DNA of 64,000 nucleotides, taken from contig NZ_CP130713.1 in assembly GCF_030553055.1 (NCBI RefSeq), forward strand, positions 930,001 through 994,000, read 5' to 3'. The translations under genes and the position numbers were made by a program. Origin of the DNA: Streptomyces sp. XD-27. GTDB taxonomy: Bacteria; Actinomycetota; Actinomycetes; Streptomycetales; Streptomycetaceae. The notes below the pieces were generated by a model that had not been told where the DNA came from, ran no database searches, and saw only the letters and a program-made list of their open reading frames with translations. Below are positions 1 through 8,710 of the stretch, piece after piece (position 1 is the stretch's first letter; every line of letters starts with the position of its first letter).

Positions 1-567
1 CCCTCGCCGTCCGACGCCACGGCCGCCCCGGTCCCGCGCTGGGCCCGCAGGGCGGCCACCGCCGCCGCCCTGACCAATGTGCCCTCGGGGCTGTGGCGCA
101 TCGCCATCGCCGTGGGCATCCCGGTCGGTCTGGCCCGCTCGGAGTACGACGCGATGGACGCGCCCGGTTGGGGTTCGCTGTTCCTGGTCTGCCTGAGCGT
201 GGTGTCCGAGGCGTTCGCACTCCTCGCGCTCGGGCTCGTCAGACCGTGGGGCGAGAGGTGGCCGCGCTGGGTGCCATGGTTACGCGGGCGTACGATCCCC
301 GTGGCCGCGGCCGTGATCCCGGCGACGCTCGGTGTCGTGGCGACGTCGGTCTACGGAGTGGCGTTCGTCTACACCACCCTCAACGGCGAGATGGCGGCGG
401 AGCCCTGGGGGATCGTGCTGCTGAACATCTGCTACCTGCCGCTGCTGGCCTGGGGGCCGCTGCTCGGCGCCGTCACCGTCCACTACTACCGGCGGCGGGC
501 CCGGCCGGCGGCCGGGCCCGCGCCTGATGCGGTTGTCAGCCCTCCGTCGGGCGGACGGTGTTCATGA
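1..567 (+). CDS. Membrane protein, 5' end outside the window
   Basis: The frame is open from base 1 and the residues before the GTG at 79 read like continued coding sequence, so the true start lies upstream. Four hydrophobic stretches are visible, starting with LWRIAIAVGIPVG and ending with a segment around LLNICYLPLLAW, followed by a basic tail. This indicates a small integral membrane protein. I do not recognise the family and assign no function. Its 3' end overlaps the convergent lipoprotein gene by 32 bases (536-567), so the two transcripts are antisense at their ends. Confidence 0.65.
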   Translation, partial: PSPSDATAAPVPRWARRAATAAALTNVPSGLWRIAIAVGIPVGLARSEYDAMDAPGWGSLFLVCLSVVSEAFALLALGLVRPWGERWPRWVPWLRGRTIPVAAAVIPATLGVVATSVYGVAFVYTTLNGEMAAEPWGIVLLNICYLPLLAWGPLLGAVTVHYYRRRARPAAGPAPDAVVSPPSGGRCS

Positions 568-1354
568 TCTTCTCGATCTCGGCGGAGGTCAGCGCGTTCG
601 GCACGCCCTGGTCCGCGTAGATCACCCAGCCGTGCATGGTGCCGTCCGGGAGCTTCTGCGCGATGCTGTGCACGATGGCGGTCGGCGGCACGCACGGACT
701 CGGCCGGTTGGTGACGGTGACCTTGGCGGTCGCGGTGTAGCCGTCGATGCCGTTCCGCTTCCACGGCCTGGCCTGGCCGACCTCCATCTTGGGCTTGTTG
801 TCCTCGCCGCCGTAGGCGGTGAAGCCCCAGTTGCCGGCCCAGTTGCGGGCGTTCTCCTGCAGGGTGCCGTCCTTGCCGCCGCCGGTGGTACCGACCGTGC
901 CCAGCTGGCCCTTGCCCGCCTGACCGAACGCCTTGGGGTTCGGGGTGGAGGCGCAGCCGCCCTCCCGGTAGTGGGAGACGCCGGTCATGACGACGATCGG
1001 CTTGCCGTCCTTGCCCGTGTAGGAGACGGCGAGGTCCTGGTCGAGGACCTTCCACTTCTTGGACTCGGCCGGGACGTCGTAGCGGAAGTGGTGCTCACCG
1101 CGGGTCTGCGTCTGCCAGCCGGCGACCATGGGCTGGTCCCCGGTGGCGCCCGAGGGAGCCGACGAGCTCGCGGGAGCCGACGGTTTGGTCGCGTCCTGCG
1201 AAGGAGCCGAGGACGCGGCCGACGGCGCCTTGGACTCGGCGGCGTCGTCCGCGGAGCTGCCGTCGTCGTTGCACCCGGTCAGGGTGAGGGTCATGCCGAG
1301 CGCGACGGTCGCGAACAGCGTCTTCTTGTGTGGCAAACGTTCTGACCAAGACAT
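536..1354 (-). CDS. Putative secreted lipoprotein
   Basis: Predicted 272-residue lipoprotein. The ATG at 1354 gives a basic N-terminus, a hydrophobic core and an LTGC lipobox, so the mature protein begins at that Cys and is anchored to the outer face of the membrane. A Ser/Ala/Pro-rich linker follows, then a globular domain of about 200 residues with three Cys. The track reading can be extended 13 codons upstream, but that would bury the signal peptide. It lies 10 bases after the stop of the SpoIIE phosphatase gene and is probably co-transcribed with it. Function is unknown. Confidence 0.75.
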   Translation of the reverse strand: MSWSERLPHKKTLFATVALGMTLTLTGCNDDGSSADDAAESKAPSAASSAPSQDATKPSAPASSSAPSGATGDQPMVAGWQTQTRGEHHFRYDVPAESKKWKVLDQDLAVSYTGKDGKPIVVMTGVSHYREGGCASTPNPKAFGQAGKGQLGTVGTTGGGKDGTLQENARNWAGNWGFTAYGGEDNKPKMEVGQARPWKRNGIDGYTATAKVTVTNRPSPCVPPTAIVHSIAQKLPDGTMHGWVIYADQGVPNALTSAEIEKIMNTVRPTEG

Positions 1355-1364
1355 GACCAAGACC

Positions 1365-2618
1365 TTATGCGGCCCCCGCCTGCCTCCGCACACCAGGGTG
1401 TGCCGGCGCTCGCCAGGCGGCCGGTACCCCGGTCGTCGAGCCGCGAACGGCCGGTCTGCGGAGCAGGAGCAGTGCCGCGTCGTCGTGCAGCCGTCCGCCC
1501 ACGTGTGCCAGCAGCTCCCCGTGGAGCGCCGCGAGGGTGCGGTTCACATCGTCCGACGCGTGCCGCGCCACCCGCTCGACCAGCGGGTAGAACTCACGAC
1601 GGTGATTGCGCGCCTCGGTGACTCCGTCGGTGTAGAGCAGCAACTGGTCGCCGTCGGCGAAGGGCAGCCTCTGGAGGGTCGGGGTCTCGCCGGTGAGGGC
1701 GCGCAGCCCGAGAGGCGGGGACGACCGGGTCGGCTCTACGGCCACCACCTCGGACCGGCTGATCATCAGCGGCGGGGCGTGCCCGCAGTTGACCACCTCC
1801 ATGTGCCCGTCTTCGGGGTAGCCGACGACCACGGCGGTGACGAAGTCGTCGGAGGCGAGGTTGCGTGCCAGGCTCCGCTCGATCCTGTCGACGACGTCGA
1901 GGAGGTCCGGCTCGTCGTAGGCGGCCTCGCGGAACACGCCGAGCACCAGCGCGGCGGTGCCCACCGCGGGCAGCCCCTTGCCGCGTACGTCGCCGACGAT
2001 CAGCCTGACTCCGTACGGGGTGGGCACCAGCGCGTACAGGTCGCCGCCGATGCGGGCCTCCGCGGCGGCGGCGCTGTAGCGGACGGCCACCTGGAAGCGG
2101 CCGACGGTGGCGGGCACGGGCTTGAGCAGTGCGTGCTGAGCGGCCTCGGCGACCGAGCGGACGGCCGCCAGCACCCGCTCCCGGCGCCCGCGCAGCGCGC
2201 TGGCCAGGCTGCTCGCCAAGGTCACGGCGACCAGCGCGGACAGCAGGATCGCGTGGCCGCTGCCCGGTGCGCCGCCGTCGGCACCGAGCGCGGCGCCCAG
2301 GGCCACGGCGAGGAAGCCGACCAGGAGGACCCGCCACGGTCCGCTGGTCGCGGAGGCCAGCGCGGGCCCGACGGCGAGCAGCGGCAACCAGGTCGTCTCG
2401 GCCCCGCCGACGAGGGCGAGGAGCGCGACGGCGGAGACGATCAGCACCGGGAGGGCGGCGGCGAACCGCCCTGCGGCGCGTATCCGGGCCGGCGGCGCCG
2501 CGCCCGAGGCCGAGGCCGGAGGGTCGTCCGGTCGGGAAGGCCGACCGGAGGGGGCCAATAGATCCGTGAGCTGCCGCGTACGCGCGCGGTCGCGCTGATG
2601 GTCTCGGGCCTGGATCAT
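1365..2618 (-). CDS. PP2C-type SpoIIE phosphatase, membrane bound
   Basis: A 417-residue protein with a variable N-terminus, several membrane helices between about residues 45 and 135, and a C-terminal SpoIIE-like PP2C domain from about residue 150. Family motifs are visible: RIGGDLYAL, the metal-binding stretch GDVRGKGLPA, and the late LLYTDGVTEAR and DDAALLLL segments. These enzymes remove phosphate from anti-sigma-factor antagonists, and Streptomyces has dozens. No kinase or anti-sigma gene is adjacent, so the partner is unknown. The downstream lipoprotein gene is only 10 bases away. Confidence 0.88.
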   Translation of the reverse strand: MIQARDHQRDRARTRQLTDLLAPSGRPSRPDDPPASASGAAPPARIRAAGRFAAALPVLIVSAVALLALVGGAETTWLPLLAVGPALASATSGPWRVLLVGFLAVALGAALGADGGAPGSGHAILLSALVAVTLASSLASALRGRRERVLAAVRSVAEAAQHALLKPVPATVGRFQVAVRYSAAAAEARIGGDLYALVPTPYGVRLIVGDVRGKGLPAVGTAALVLGVFREAAYDEPDLLDVVDRIERSLARNLASDDFVTAVVVGYPEDGHMEVVNCGHAPPLMISRSEVVAVEPTRSSPPLGLRALTGETPTLQRLPFADGDQLLLYTDGVTEARNHRREFYPLVERVARHASDDVNRTLAALHGELLAHVGGRLHDDAALLLLRRPAVRGSTTGVPAAWRAPAHPGVRRQAGAA

Positions 2619-2721
2619 GTCCTCGCTTGTAACTCTCTGCGCTGCTTGCGGTGCATACCCGCAGGAAATCTGTTTCCTCCAGAGAACACGCGCCGCCGCG
2701 CGAGCGACAAGGACAGGATTT

Positions 2722-3480
2722 TCAGATAGTGAGCGAGAGTCGCCTGGTCACGCGTGCCGCCGCCGGTATCAGCCGCGCCTGGACCTCGTCGATGCGGGAG
2801 CGCTGGTCGGCCCGGAGCGAGACACCGAGCGCGCCGATCCGCTGCCCGCTGTACACGGGCACCGCGACGCAGACCGTACCGAGGGCGTACTCCTCCAGGT
2901 CCAGGACCGCCGGGGCGGGGGCCGACGATTCGAGCCGCCGGAGCAGTTCGGAACGCCGGGTGATCGTGCGGGGCGTGAGATCGGCGAGATGGTGCCGGGC
3001 GAGGTAGTCGCTGCGGGCGTCGTCGTCCAGCTCGCGCAGCACGCACTTGCCCAGCGCCGTGGCGTGCCCGGCGTCCTCGAACCCCACCCAGAGGTCGACG
3101 CGTGGGGCCCGGGGGCCGTCGACGATCTCGGCGACCCGGATCTCGCCCTCTTCGTAGAAGGTCAGGTACGTGGCGACCGACAGGTCGTCCCGCAGGGCGG
3201 CGAGCGTGGGGCGGATGCGGGTGAGCAGCGCCTGCCCGCGGCTTCCGGCGTGCAGCATGTCCAGTTGGTCACCGATGACGTACCCGCCGTCATCCAGCTT
3301 GCGGACGTACCCGTCGTGGGCCAGGGTCCGCAGCAGGTGGTAGGCGGTGGCCAGGGACAGTCCCGCCTCGCGTGCCAGTTGCTTCGCGGGCGCACCGCCC
3401 GCGTGGGTGCTGACGGCCTCCATCAGCCGGAAGGCTCGCTGCACGGACGTGATGAGCGTGGGACCGCTCTGAGCACCCAT
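2722..3480 (-). CDS. IclR-family transcriptional regulator
   Basis: The start at 3480 gives MGAQSGPTLITSVQRAF, the usual IclR N-terminus; the longer start at 3507 is less likely. The N-terminal winged helix-turn-helix contains AKQLAREAGLSLATAYHLLRTL, and the C-terminal effector domain occupies about residues 90-240. IclR proteins usually control a neighbouring catabolic gene, but none lies beside this one: upstream is a divergent secreted protein and downstream a phosphatase. The target is therefore not evident. Confidence 0.88.
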   Translation of the reverse strand: MGAQSGPTLITSVQRAFRLMEAVSTHAGGAPAKQLAREAGLSLATAYHLLRTLAHDGYVRKLDDGGYVIGDQLDMLHAGSRGQALLTRIRPTLAALRDDLSVATYLTFYEEGEIRVAEIVDGPRAPRVDLWVGFEDAGHATALGKCVLRELDDDARSDYLARHHLADLTPRTITRRSELLRRLESSAPAPAVLDLEEYALGTVCVAVPVYSGQRIGALGVSLRADQRSRIDEVQARLIPAAARVTRRLSLTI

Positions 3481-3694
3481 ATGGCCAGCTTGCGCCCGAT
3501 TTACCACTCAATCAACGCCTCCCGGACGCGCGACGGCCGCCCGTTCCCGTGCCCGCAGCCGCAGCTCGCCTCGAGGATGAGGAGCAGAATCACGATCTTG
3601 GTCATAAAGCCACGCAAGCATGTACATTGCAGTGATCACCGGGACTGCACGAAACGGGGGATGGCTTGTGCTCGCGGATCGGGGGAACGGCCTC

Positions 3695-4543
3695 ATGACT
3701 TCGCGCCGCGCGGCGTGGGCTGCCGGGTTGACCGCCCTGCTGCTGTTCTCGCCGGCCGCGACGGGTGGAGCCGTGGCGGCGCCCGGCGACGAGGCCGAGA
3801 ACGGGCCGCGGCTGACGCTCGCTGACGCCCCGGTCGAGGTCGGGGACACCTTCGGCGTCGCCGTCGAGGGGCTGACCGGCCCGTGGGACGCGGTGGACGT
3901 CACGTCCCCCGCCTTGAGCGGCCCGCTGCGCCTGACCCCCGAGAGCAAGGGCGCCACGCACTCCGCGGACGCCGCCATGCCGCAGGCGCAGGCAAGGGTC
4001 CGCAGCGGCATCAGCCCCGGGGACTATCCGCTCACCGCGAAGCTGAACGGCCGCGCCGTGGCGACCGGGCGGGTGAAGGTCGTGCCGCAAGGGCCGGCCG
4101 AGATCCGGCGGTTCGCCCTGGAGCCCAAGGGAACGAAGGCCCGCCCCGGCGAGAAGGTGCTGGTCGTCCTCTCGGACGACCACGCCGCGCCGGACGAGGA
4201 GGCGGTGACCGTCGCCTCCCGTGCCTTCGGCGGCTCCCACAGCATCGCGGAAGCGGCGGCCGACGACCCCGACAACCCGGCCTGCAAGTGCGACGACGGG
4301 GCCACGGTCTACGCGGCGCGGATCGCCGTCCCCAAGGGCACGCCCTCGGGAACGTACGACGTCACGGTCACCAGTCACCACGGTCAGAAGAAGACGACGA
4401 AACGCCTCGTCGTGGCGGGGGAAGAGGCGGGGGACGAGAAGGACTCCGGCGTTTCGGCGCCCTGGATCGTGGGCGGCGGCGCCGGGGTGGTCGTCCTGGC
4501 GGCCGGCACGTGGTTCGTCGTGTCGCGCCGACGCGGTCAGTAG
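3695..4543 (+). CDS. Secreted protein with C-terminal membrane anchor
   Basis: The ATG at 3695 is preceded by a GGGGGAA-like ribosome site and starts a clear signal peptide (MTSRRAAWAAGL, hydrophobic core, AVAAP cleavage region). The body looks like two beta-sandwich domains with no recognisable catalytic motif. The C-terminus is a single membrane helix followed by the basic tail SRRRGQ, so the protein is probably anchored with its body outside. Its length is 282 residues. Earlier starts (3620 or 3668) are open but would obscure the signal sequence. Unknown family. Confidence 0.7.
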   Translation: MTSRRAAWAAGLTALLLFSPAATGGAVAAPGDEAENGPRLTLADAPVEVGDTFGVAVEGLTGPWDAVDVTSPALSGPLRLTPESKGATHSADAAMPQAQARVRSGISPGDYPLTAKLNGRAVATGRVKVVPQGPAEIRRFALEPKGTKARPGEKVLVVLSDDHAAPDEEAVTVASRAFGGSHSIAEAAADDPDNPACKCDDGATVYAARIAVPKGTPSGTYDVTVTSHHGQKKTTKRLVVAGEEAGDEKDSGVSAPWIVGGGAGVVVLAAGTWFVVSRRRGQ

Positions 4544-4603
4544 CACCCGTTCCGTAACACCGCGTTCCTCCCAGGGTTCCGCCCTGCGCCAAAGGGAGGC
4601 CCG

Positions 4604-6565
4604 GTGACTCGGCATGCCCTTCGGCGTGCCGCGAATCTCATCTCACGGTATGGAGTAAATGCCTTGCGCACGTTGCGCATACGCCGGATGGCCCTTTCGG
4701 CCGTCTGCGTCTCGCTGATGACCGTCGGCGCGGCGGGTGCCGCCGCGGCGGCGACACCGACACCCGAACCGGCGCCGACAACAGTGCCGACGACGGTGCC
4801 GACAGCGGCACCGGCCAAGCCGGGGGCACCGGAATCCCCCGCGGCTGAGACCGCCCGGGCGGTTGACGGCGACGACTGGACGGTGGAGGAGGCGATCCGC
4901 TTCTGGACGCCCGAGCGCATCGCCTCCGCGACCGACCCCGGCGCCTTCGCCCGGTCGCGCACCCGGGCCCCGGCGCCCGGCGGCAAGCCCCGTCAGGGAA
5001 TCACGCACAAGAACTCCTCGCACTTCCGCGGCATCAAGTCCGTCGGCGTGCTCTTCACCAAGGACTCGAGCGGCCCCAAGACCCACTCCTGCTCCGCGTC
5101 CGTGGTGGAGAGCAAAGGCCGCAACCTCATCCTGACGGCCGGGCACTGCGTGAAGTCCAAGGCGATCTTCATTCCCTACTACGACGGCTCCAAGGACGTC
5201 GCACACCAGCCGCTCGGCATCTGGACCGTCGACAAGTGGTTCGTCGACCGGAGCTACAGCCCCCCGAACACCAAGGCACGCGAGTCCGACCTGGACTTCG
5301 CGTTCGCCCGGGTCGACCAGAACGGCGGCAAGAACCTCCAGGACGTCGTCGGCGGCGGCAACAAGCTGGCGCGTACCCAGGGTGCGAAGAACCGCGTGAC
5401 GGTGATCGGTTACCCGATGGTCAAGCACAACCCGACGGACCAGGCGGTCCGATGCACCACCGACACGGGCGCGCTGCCGGGCTACAACCAGATGCGCATC
5501 GACTGCGCGGGACTGTGGGGCGGCGTCTCGGGCTCCCCGTGGTTCTCCTCGGTGGACCTCGACCGCGGCACCGGAACGATCATCGGTAACGTCGGCGGAT
5601 CCTACGGCGGTGGCCCCGATGTGAAGGGCGACAACCCGCTGTACAACCGGCTGACCTACAGCCCGTTCCACGCGGACCGGTTCTTCCAGCTCTTCGACGA
5701 CGCCCAGAAGGACGGCGGCACCGACCACGGCCCGTACCGCCAGCCCACGCTGCCCTATTCCGTCGGCCGGGCCGACACCTGGAAGCACGCCAAGCTCATG
5801 GCGGCCGGGGACTTCAACGGCACCGGCCGCAGCGACCTGGTCGTCGTCTGGACGGACGGCGAGGTCACCCTCTACAACAGCGACGGCAAGGGCGACTTCT
5901 CCTCCGAGCGCCGGCTCACGCCCAAGAACACCACCTGGCCGCACGCCCAGACCATCACCGCCGGCGACTTCGGGGGCGGCAACCAGTTCGACCTGATGGT
6001 GGTCTGGTCGGACGGCGAGGTCACCCTGTACCAGGACATCGGCGCGAAGGGCCTCGGCAGCGAGACGAAGATGCCCGGCAAGAAGACGACCTGGTCGCAT
6101 GCCACGCAGATCGCCGCGGGCCGGTTCAACGCCGCCAGGTACGTCACCGACCTGGTCGTGCGCTGGTCCGACGGTGAGCTCACCCTCTACACCAACGTGG
6201 GCCCCGGCACCTTCGGCCAGGAGCACAAGCTCAAGGATGAGAACGCCACGTGGAAGAAGGCCAAGCTGCTCACCAGCGGCGAGTACTCGGGCAACGCCAA
6301 GTGGGACCTGATGGTCAGTTGGACGGACGGTGAGCTCGACAACTATGTCGGCACGTCCACCTCGGGCCTCGGCAAGGAGCATCGCATCCTGGAGCCCAAC
6401 AAGACCTGGGAGCACAACACGGTCATGACCACGGGCAACTTCACGCCCAACGGCCGCACCGACGACCTGCTGATCCGCTGGTCGGACGGTGAGACCACGA
6501 TGTACAACGACACCGGCGCCGGCCGGCTCGGCAAGGAGAACACCCTGGTGTACCCGGTGGTGTGA
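4604..6565 (+). CDS. Secreted trypsin-like serine protease with C-terminal VCBS/FG-GAP-like repeats
   Basis: A GTG start preceded at close range by AAGGGAGG gives a 653-residue protein. Residues 1-50 form a long signal peptide. The protease domain shows a credible triad: His181 in LTAGHC, Asp231 in SDLDFAF and Ser311 in GVSGSPW. From about residue 390 to the end there are five repeats of about 55 residues, each carrying a version of DLVVxWxDGExTLY, expected to form beta-propeller-like blades. The repeats probably bind a polymer or surface. An inverted repeat just downstream acts as terminator. Confidence 0.85.
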   Translation: MTRHALRRAANLISRYGVNALRTLRIRRMALSAVCVSLMTVGAAGAAAAATPTPEPAPTTVPTTVPTAAPAKPGAPESPAAETARAVDGDDWTVEEAIRFWTPERIASATDPGAFARSRTRAPAPGGKPRQGITHKNSSHFRGIKSVGVLFTKDSSGPKTHSCSASVVESKGRNLILTAGHCVKSKAIFIPYYDGSKDVAHQPLGIWTVDKWFVDRSYSPPNTKARESDLDFAFARVDQNGGKNLQDVVGGGNKLARTQGAKNRVTVIGYPMVKHNPTDQAVRCTTDTGALPGYNQMRIDCAGLWGGVSGSPWFSSVDLDRGTGTIIGNVGGSYGGGPDVKGDNPLYNRLTYSPFHADRFFQLFDDAQKDGGTDHGPYRQPTLPYSVGRADTWKHAKLMAAGDFNGTGRSDLVVVWTDGEVTLYNSDGKGDFSSERRLTPKNTTWPHAQTITAGDFGGGNQFDLMVVWSDGEVTLYQDIGAKGLGSETKMPGKKTTWSHATQIAAGRFNAARYVTDLVVRWSDGELTLYTNVGPGTFGQEHKLKDENATWKKAKLLTSGEYSGNAKWDLMVSWTDGELDNYVGTSTSGLGKEHRILEPNKTWEHNTVMTTGNFTPNGRTDDLLIRWSDGETTMYNDTGAGRLGKENTLVYPVV

Positions 6566-6591
6566 GGCGTGGCCTCACGCCCTGACCAGGC

Positions 6592-6630
6592 GAAGGCGGT
6601 GGTACGGAGAAGTTCCGTGCCACCGCCTTC
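6592..6630 (+). terminator. Strong stem-loop after the protease gene
   Basis: An almost perfect inverted repeat (GAAGGCGGTGG pairing with CCACCGCCTTC, with ACGGA/TCCGT continuing the stem) lies 27 bases after the stop. Many Streptomyces terminators lack a T tract, as here. Confidence 0.7.
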
Positions 6631-6775
6631 GTCGTCCCTGTCTCCCCTGGCCATCCCCGCGGTGGCGTGAAACGACCACCTCCGCACACAGGGGTGTTGC
6701 GCCGCCTGACGGGCCGCATCACCGTGTCTGGTGGCTACCGGGCACGCGGCGTGCGGACGACAGGAGGCCGGCCAG

Positions 6776-7921
6776 ATGGCAGATCAGGGATCCGGGTACG
6801 CCCTGCCTCCGGTCGCCGTGTTCCCCGACGCCACGCGGCCGCACCCCATGCTCTGTCCGGGGGCCGAAGCACGCGCCGCGGCTGGGCGGCTGGCTGCCGT
6901 GCTCGCCGCCGTCCCGGCGTTCGGGAGAGCCGGGGAACGCGCCTCGGCGCTGCGGGCGGCGACCTGCGCGGCCACCAGGCTCGCCCGGGCGCTGTCCGCG
7001 GCAGGCTCTCTCACCGAGGCGGACCAGCTTCCGGTGAGGTCTCCCGTACAGAGCTACTTCCGGGTGCGCACGGCCGCGCTCACCGCCGGGCAGGCCGCCC
7101 ACCAAGCCGCTCAGGTGATCTGCCGCGGACTCGCGGACCTGTGCGAAGCGCCTGTCTCGGGAAGCGACATCGCCCGGGAGACCGCCGCGATGAGGCAGGT
7201 GGTGGTGGACCTCGTGGGAGGCGAGGAGAGCCCGGAGGACACCGAGGACCTGGGCGGGGAGGCGGCTGCCGCCGTGCCCGAGCGGTGGGCGCGGCAGGAG
7301 GAGATGTGGCTCTCCCGCTGGATCACCGGCCACCATGTGCACGTCCTGTTCAACGTCTACGCGACGATCGCACTGAGACAGGCCCTCGAGCGGCTGCGCG
7401 AGGGGGCGGTGCGCGAGGCCACCGCACAGATCGCGCGCGCGACCGTCTACGTCCAGGGATTCGCCGCGGCCCGAGCCCATGCCGCGGCTCTCCCCGCCGA
7501 CTTCTACAACGCGACCGTTCGCCCCACCATGGTTCCGACGGTGGTCCCGGTGCCCCTCAGCGGGAGCATGCACATGGAGTACCGCGAGTACCGCGACACG
7601 ATCGGCGAACTCATCGAGGTCCTGCCCGACCCGATCGAGGACCTCGCGCTGCGCGAGCCGGGACTCGCCTTCGCCCGGGAGGGCCTTCTGGAGGCCGACC
7701 TCATCGAGGCCGAGCGGCACGTATGCCTGGTGGAACCGGTGGTGGGGAGCGAGCGGTCACTGGTCCAGCCCCCGGCGACCATGGACAACGCCGTCTCGGT
7801 ACTGCGCCTCATGCGTCATGTGCGGGCGGCCGGAATCGCCTCACTGGTCCGGTTCGGCGACCACCTCGTCGCGGGCGCCGTCCAGCACCGGCAAGGGGGC
7901 GCCGGCGGATCACCGCGCTGA
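6776..7921 (+). CDS. Hypothetical protein, mostly helical
   Basis: The ATG at 6776 has an AGGAGG site eight bases upstream, so the start is firm. The 381-residue product has no signal peptide or membrane helix. It is Ala/Arg-rich in the first 130 residues, has a WxxRWITGHH segment near residue 180, and a long helix-rich C-terminal half. I do not recognise a family. It is flanked by a protease upstream and a convergent membrane protein 23 bases downstream. Confidence 0.65.
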   Translation: MADQGSGYALPPVAVFPDATRPHPMLCPGAEARAAAGRLAAVLAAVPAFGRAGERASALRAATCAATRLARALSAAGSLTEADQLPVRSPVQSYFRVRTAALTAGQAAHQAAQVICRGLADLCEAPVSGSDIARETAAMRQVVVDLVGGEESPEDTEDLGGEAAAAVPERWARQEEMWLSRWITGHHVHVLFNVYATIALRQALERLREGAVREATAQIARATVYVQGFAAARAHAAALPADFYNATVRPTMVPTVVPVPLSGSMHMEYREYRDTIGELIEVLPDPIEDLALREPGLAFAREGLLEADLIEAERHVCLVEPVVGSERSLVQPPATMDNAVSVLRLMRHVRAAGIASLVRFGDHLVAGAVQHRQGGAGGSPR

Positions 7922-7944
7922 CGTCGGCCGCGGTCGTCCGCCGG

Positions 7945-8550
7945 TCACCGTCCGGCGCGGCGGCGACGGGCGATCAGCAACGCGGCCCCGCCGGCCAGTG
8001 CCGCGGCGGCGACCGCCGTGCCCACCCAGAGGGGCGTGGACGACGACGTGTCGGATGCGTGGTCGTCGGCGGACTCGGACGACTCCTTGGCGGCCGGCCG
8101 GTCCGTCGGCTGGTCCGTCGTCCGGTCCGCGGGCGCGCTGGTGGGGGCGCCGGTGGGCTTGGTGCCGGCGGCGGGTACGTCCACGGTGGCCTCGCCGTGG
8201 CCCAGGTCGGGGAAGCCGCAGTTCACCGTCACCTTCCAGCGGCCGGGGGGCAGCGCCTGGCGGGTGGTGTAGGTGGCCTCCGCGCCCTCGACGGGGACGA
8301 GCTTCCACGGGCCGAGGGAGCGCCCGTTCACATTGACGGCGGACAGCGTCCCCGCGATCGGTTCGGTCACCGGGTCCTTGTCGTTCTCCCAGGTCGCGAC
8401 GGTGCGCACACGGCCGTCGTCGGGCTGCGTGGTGACGACGTCGAGGTCGATGGTGTCGCCGTGCGCGGCGGCCGACGGGGCCGGGCCGGTGACGAGCAGT
8501 GCGGCGACGGCGGCGACCGGGGCGAGTCGGAGGGAACGGGGGTGTCGCAC
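7945..8550 (-). CDS. Secreted membrane-anchored protein, His-leading mature end
   Basis: A 201-residue protein with a signal peptide ending in APSAAAHGD, so the mature protein probably begins near His. Residues 30-125 form a beta-sandwich-like domain (ATWENDKDPVTEPI, LPPGRWKVTVNCGFP). A Thr/Pro linker and one C-terminal membrane helix with a basic tail follow. Mature proteins beginning with His occur in copper proteins such as CopC, but the other copper ligands are not evident here, so that link is only speculative. No neighbouring metal genes support it. Confidence 0.7.
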   Translation of the reverse strand: MRHPRSLRLAPVAAVAALLVTGPAPSAAAHGDTIDLDVVTTQPDDGRVRTVATWENDKDPVTEPIAGTLSAVNVNGRSLGPWKLVPVEGAEATYTTRQALPPGRWKVTVNCGFPDLGHGEATVDVPAAGTKPTGAPTSAPADRTTDQPTDRPAAKESSESADDHASDTSSSTPLWVGTAVAAAALAGGAALLIARRRRAGR

Positions 8551-8630
8551 GGGTGCTCCTGGCGTTGGGGGGCGGCTGATGAGGGCCGGTGAGACCGGTT
8601 CGGGGTGATGCGGGTGGGGGGCAGCGGTGG

Positions 8631-8667
8631 GCCGGCGGCTGCTGGGGGGTGGGCAGCAGCCGCCGGC
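8631..8667 (-). terminator. GC-rich stem-loop downstream of the metalloprotease
   Basis: GCCGGCGGCTGCTG pairs perfectly with CAGCAGCCGCCGGC around a short G-rich loop. It lies 44 bases past the metalloprotease stop and before the next minus-strand gene. Confidence 0.65.
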
Positions 8668-8710
8668 CGGTCACCTGGCCGTCAGCGGTCGGGGTACCGC
8701 CGCGGGTCGG

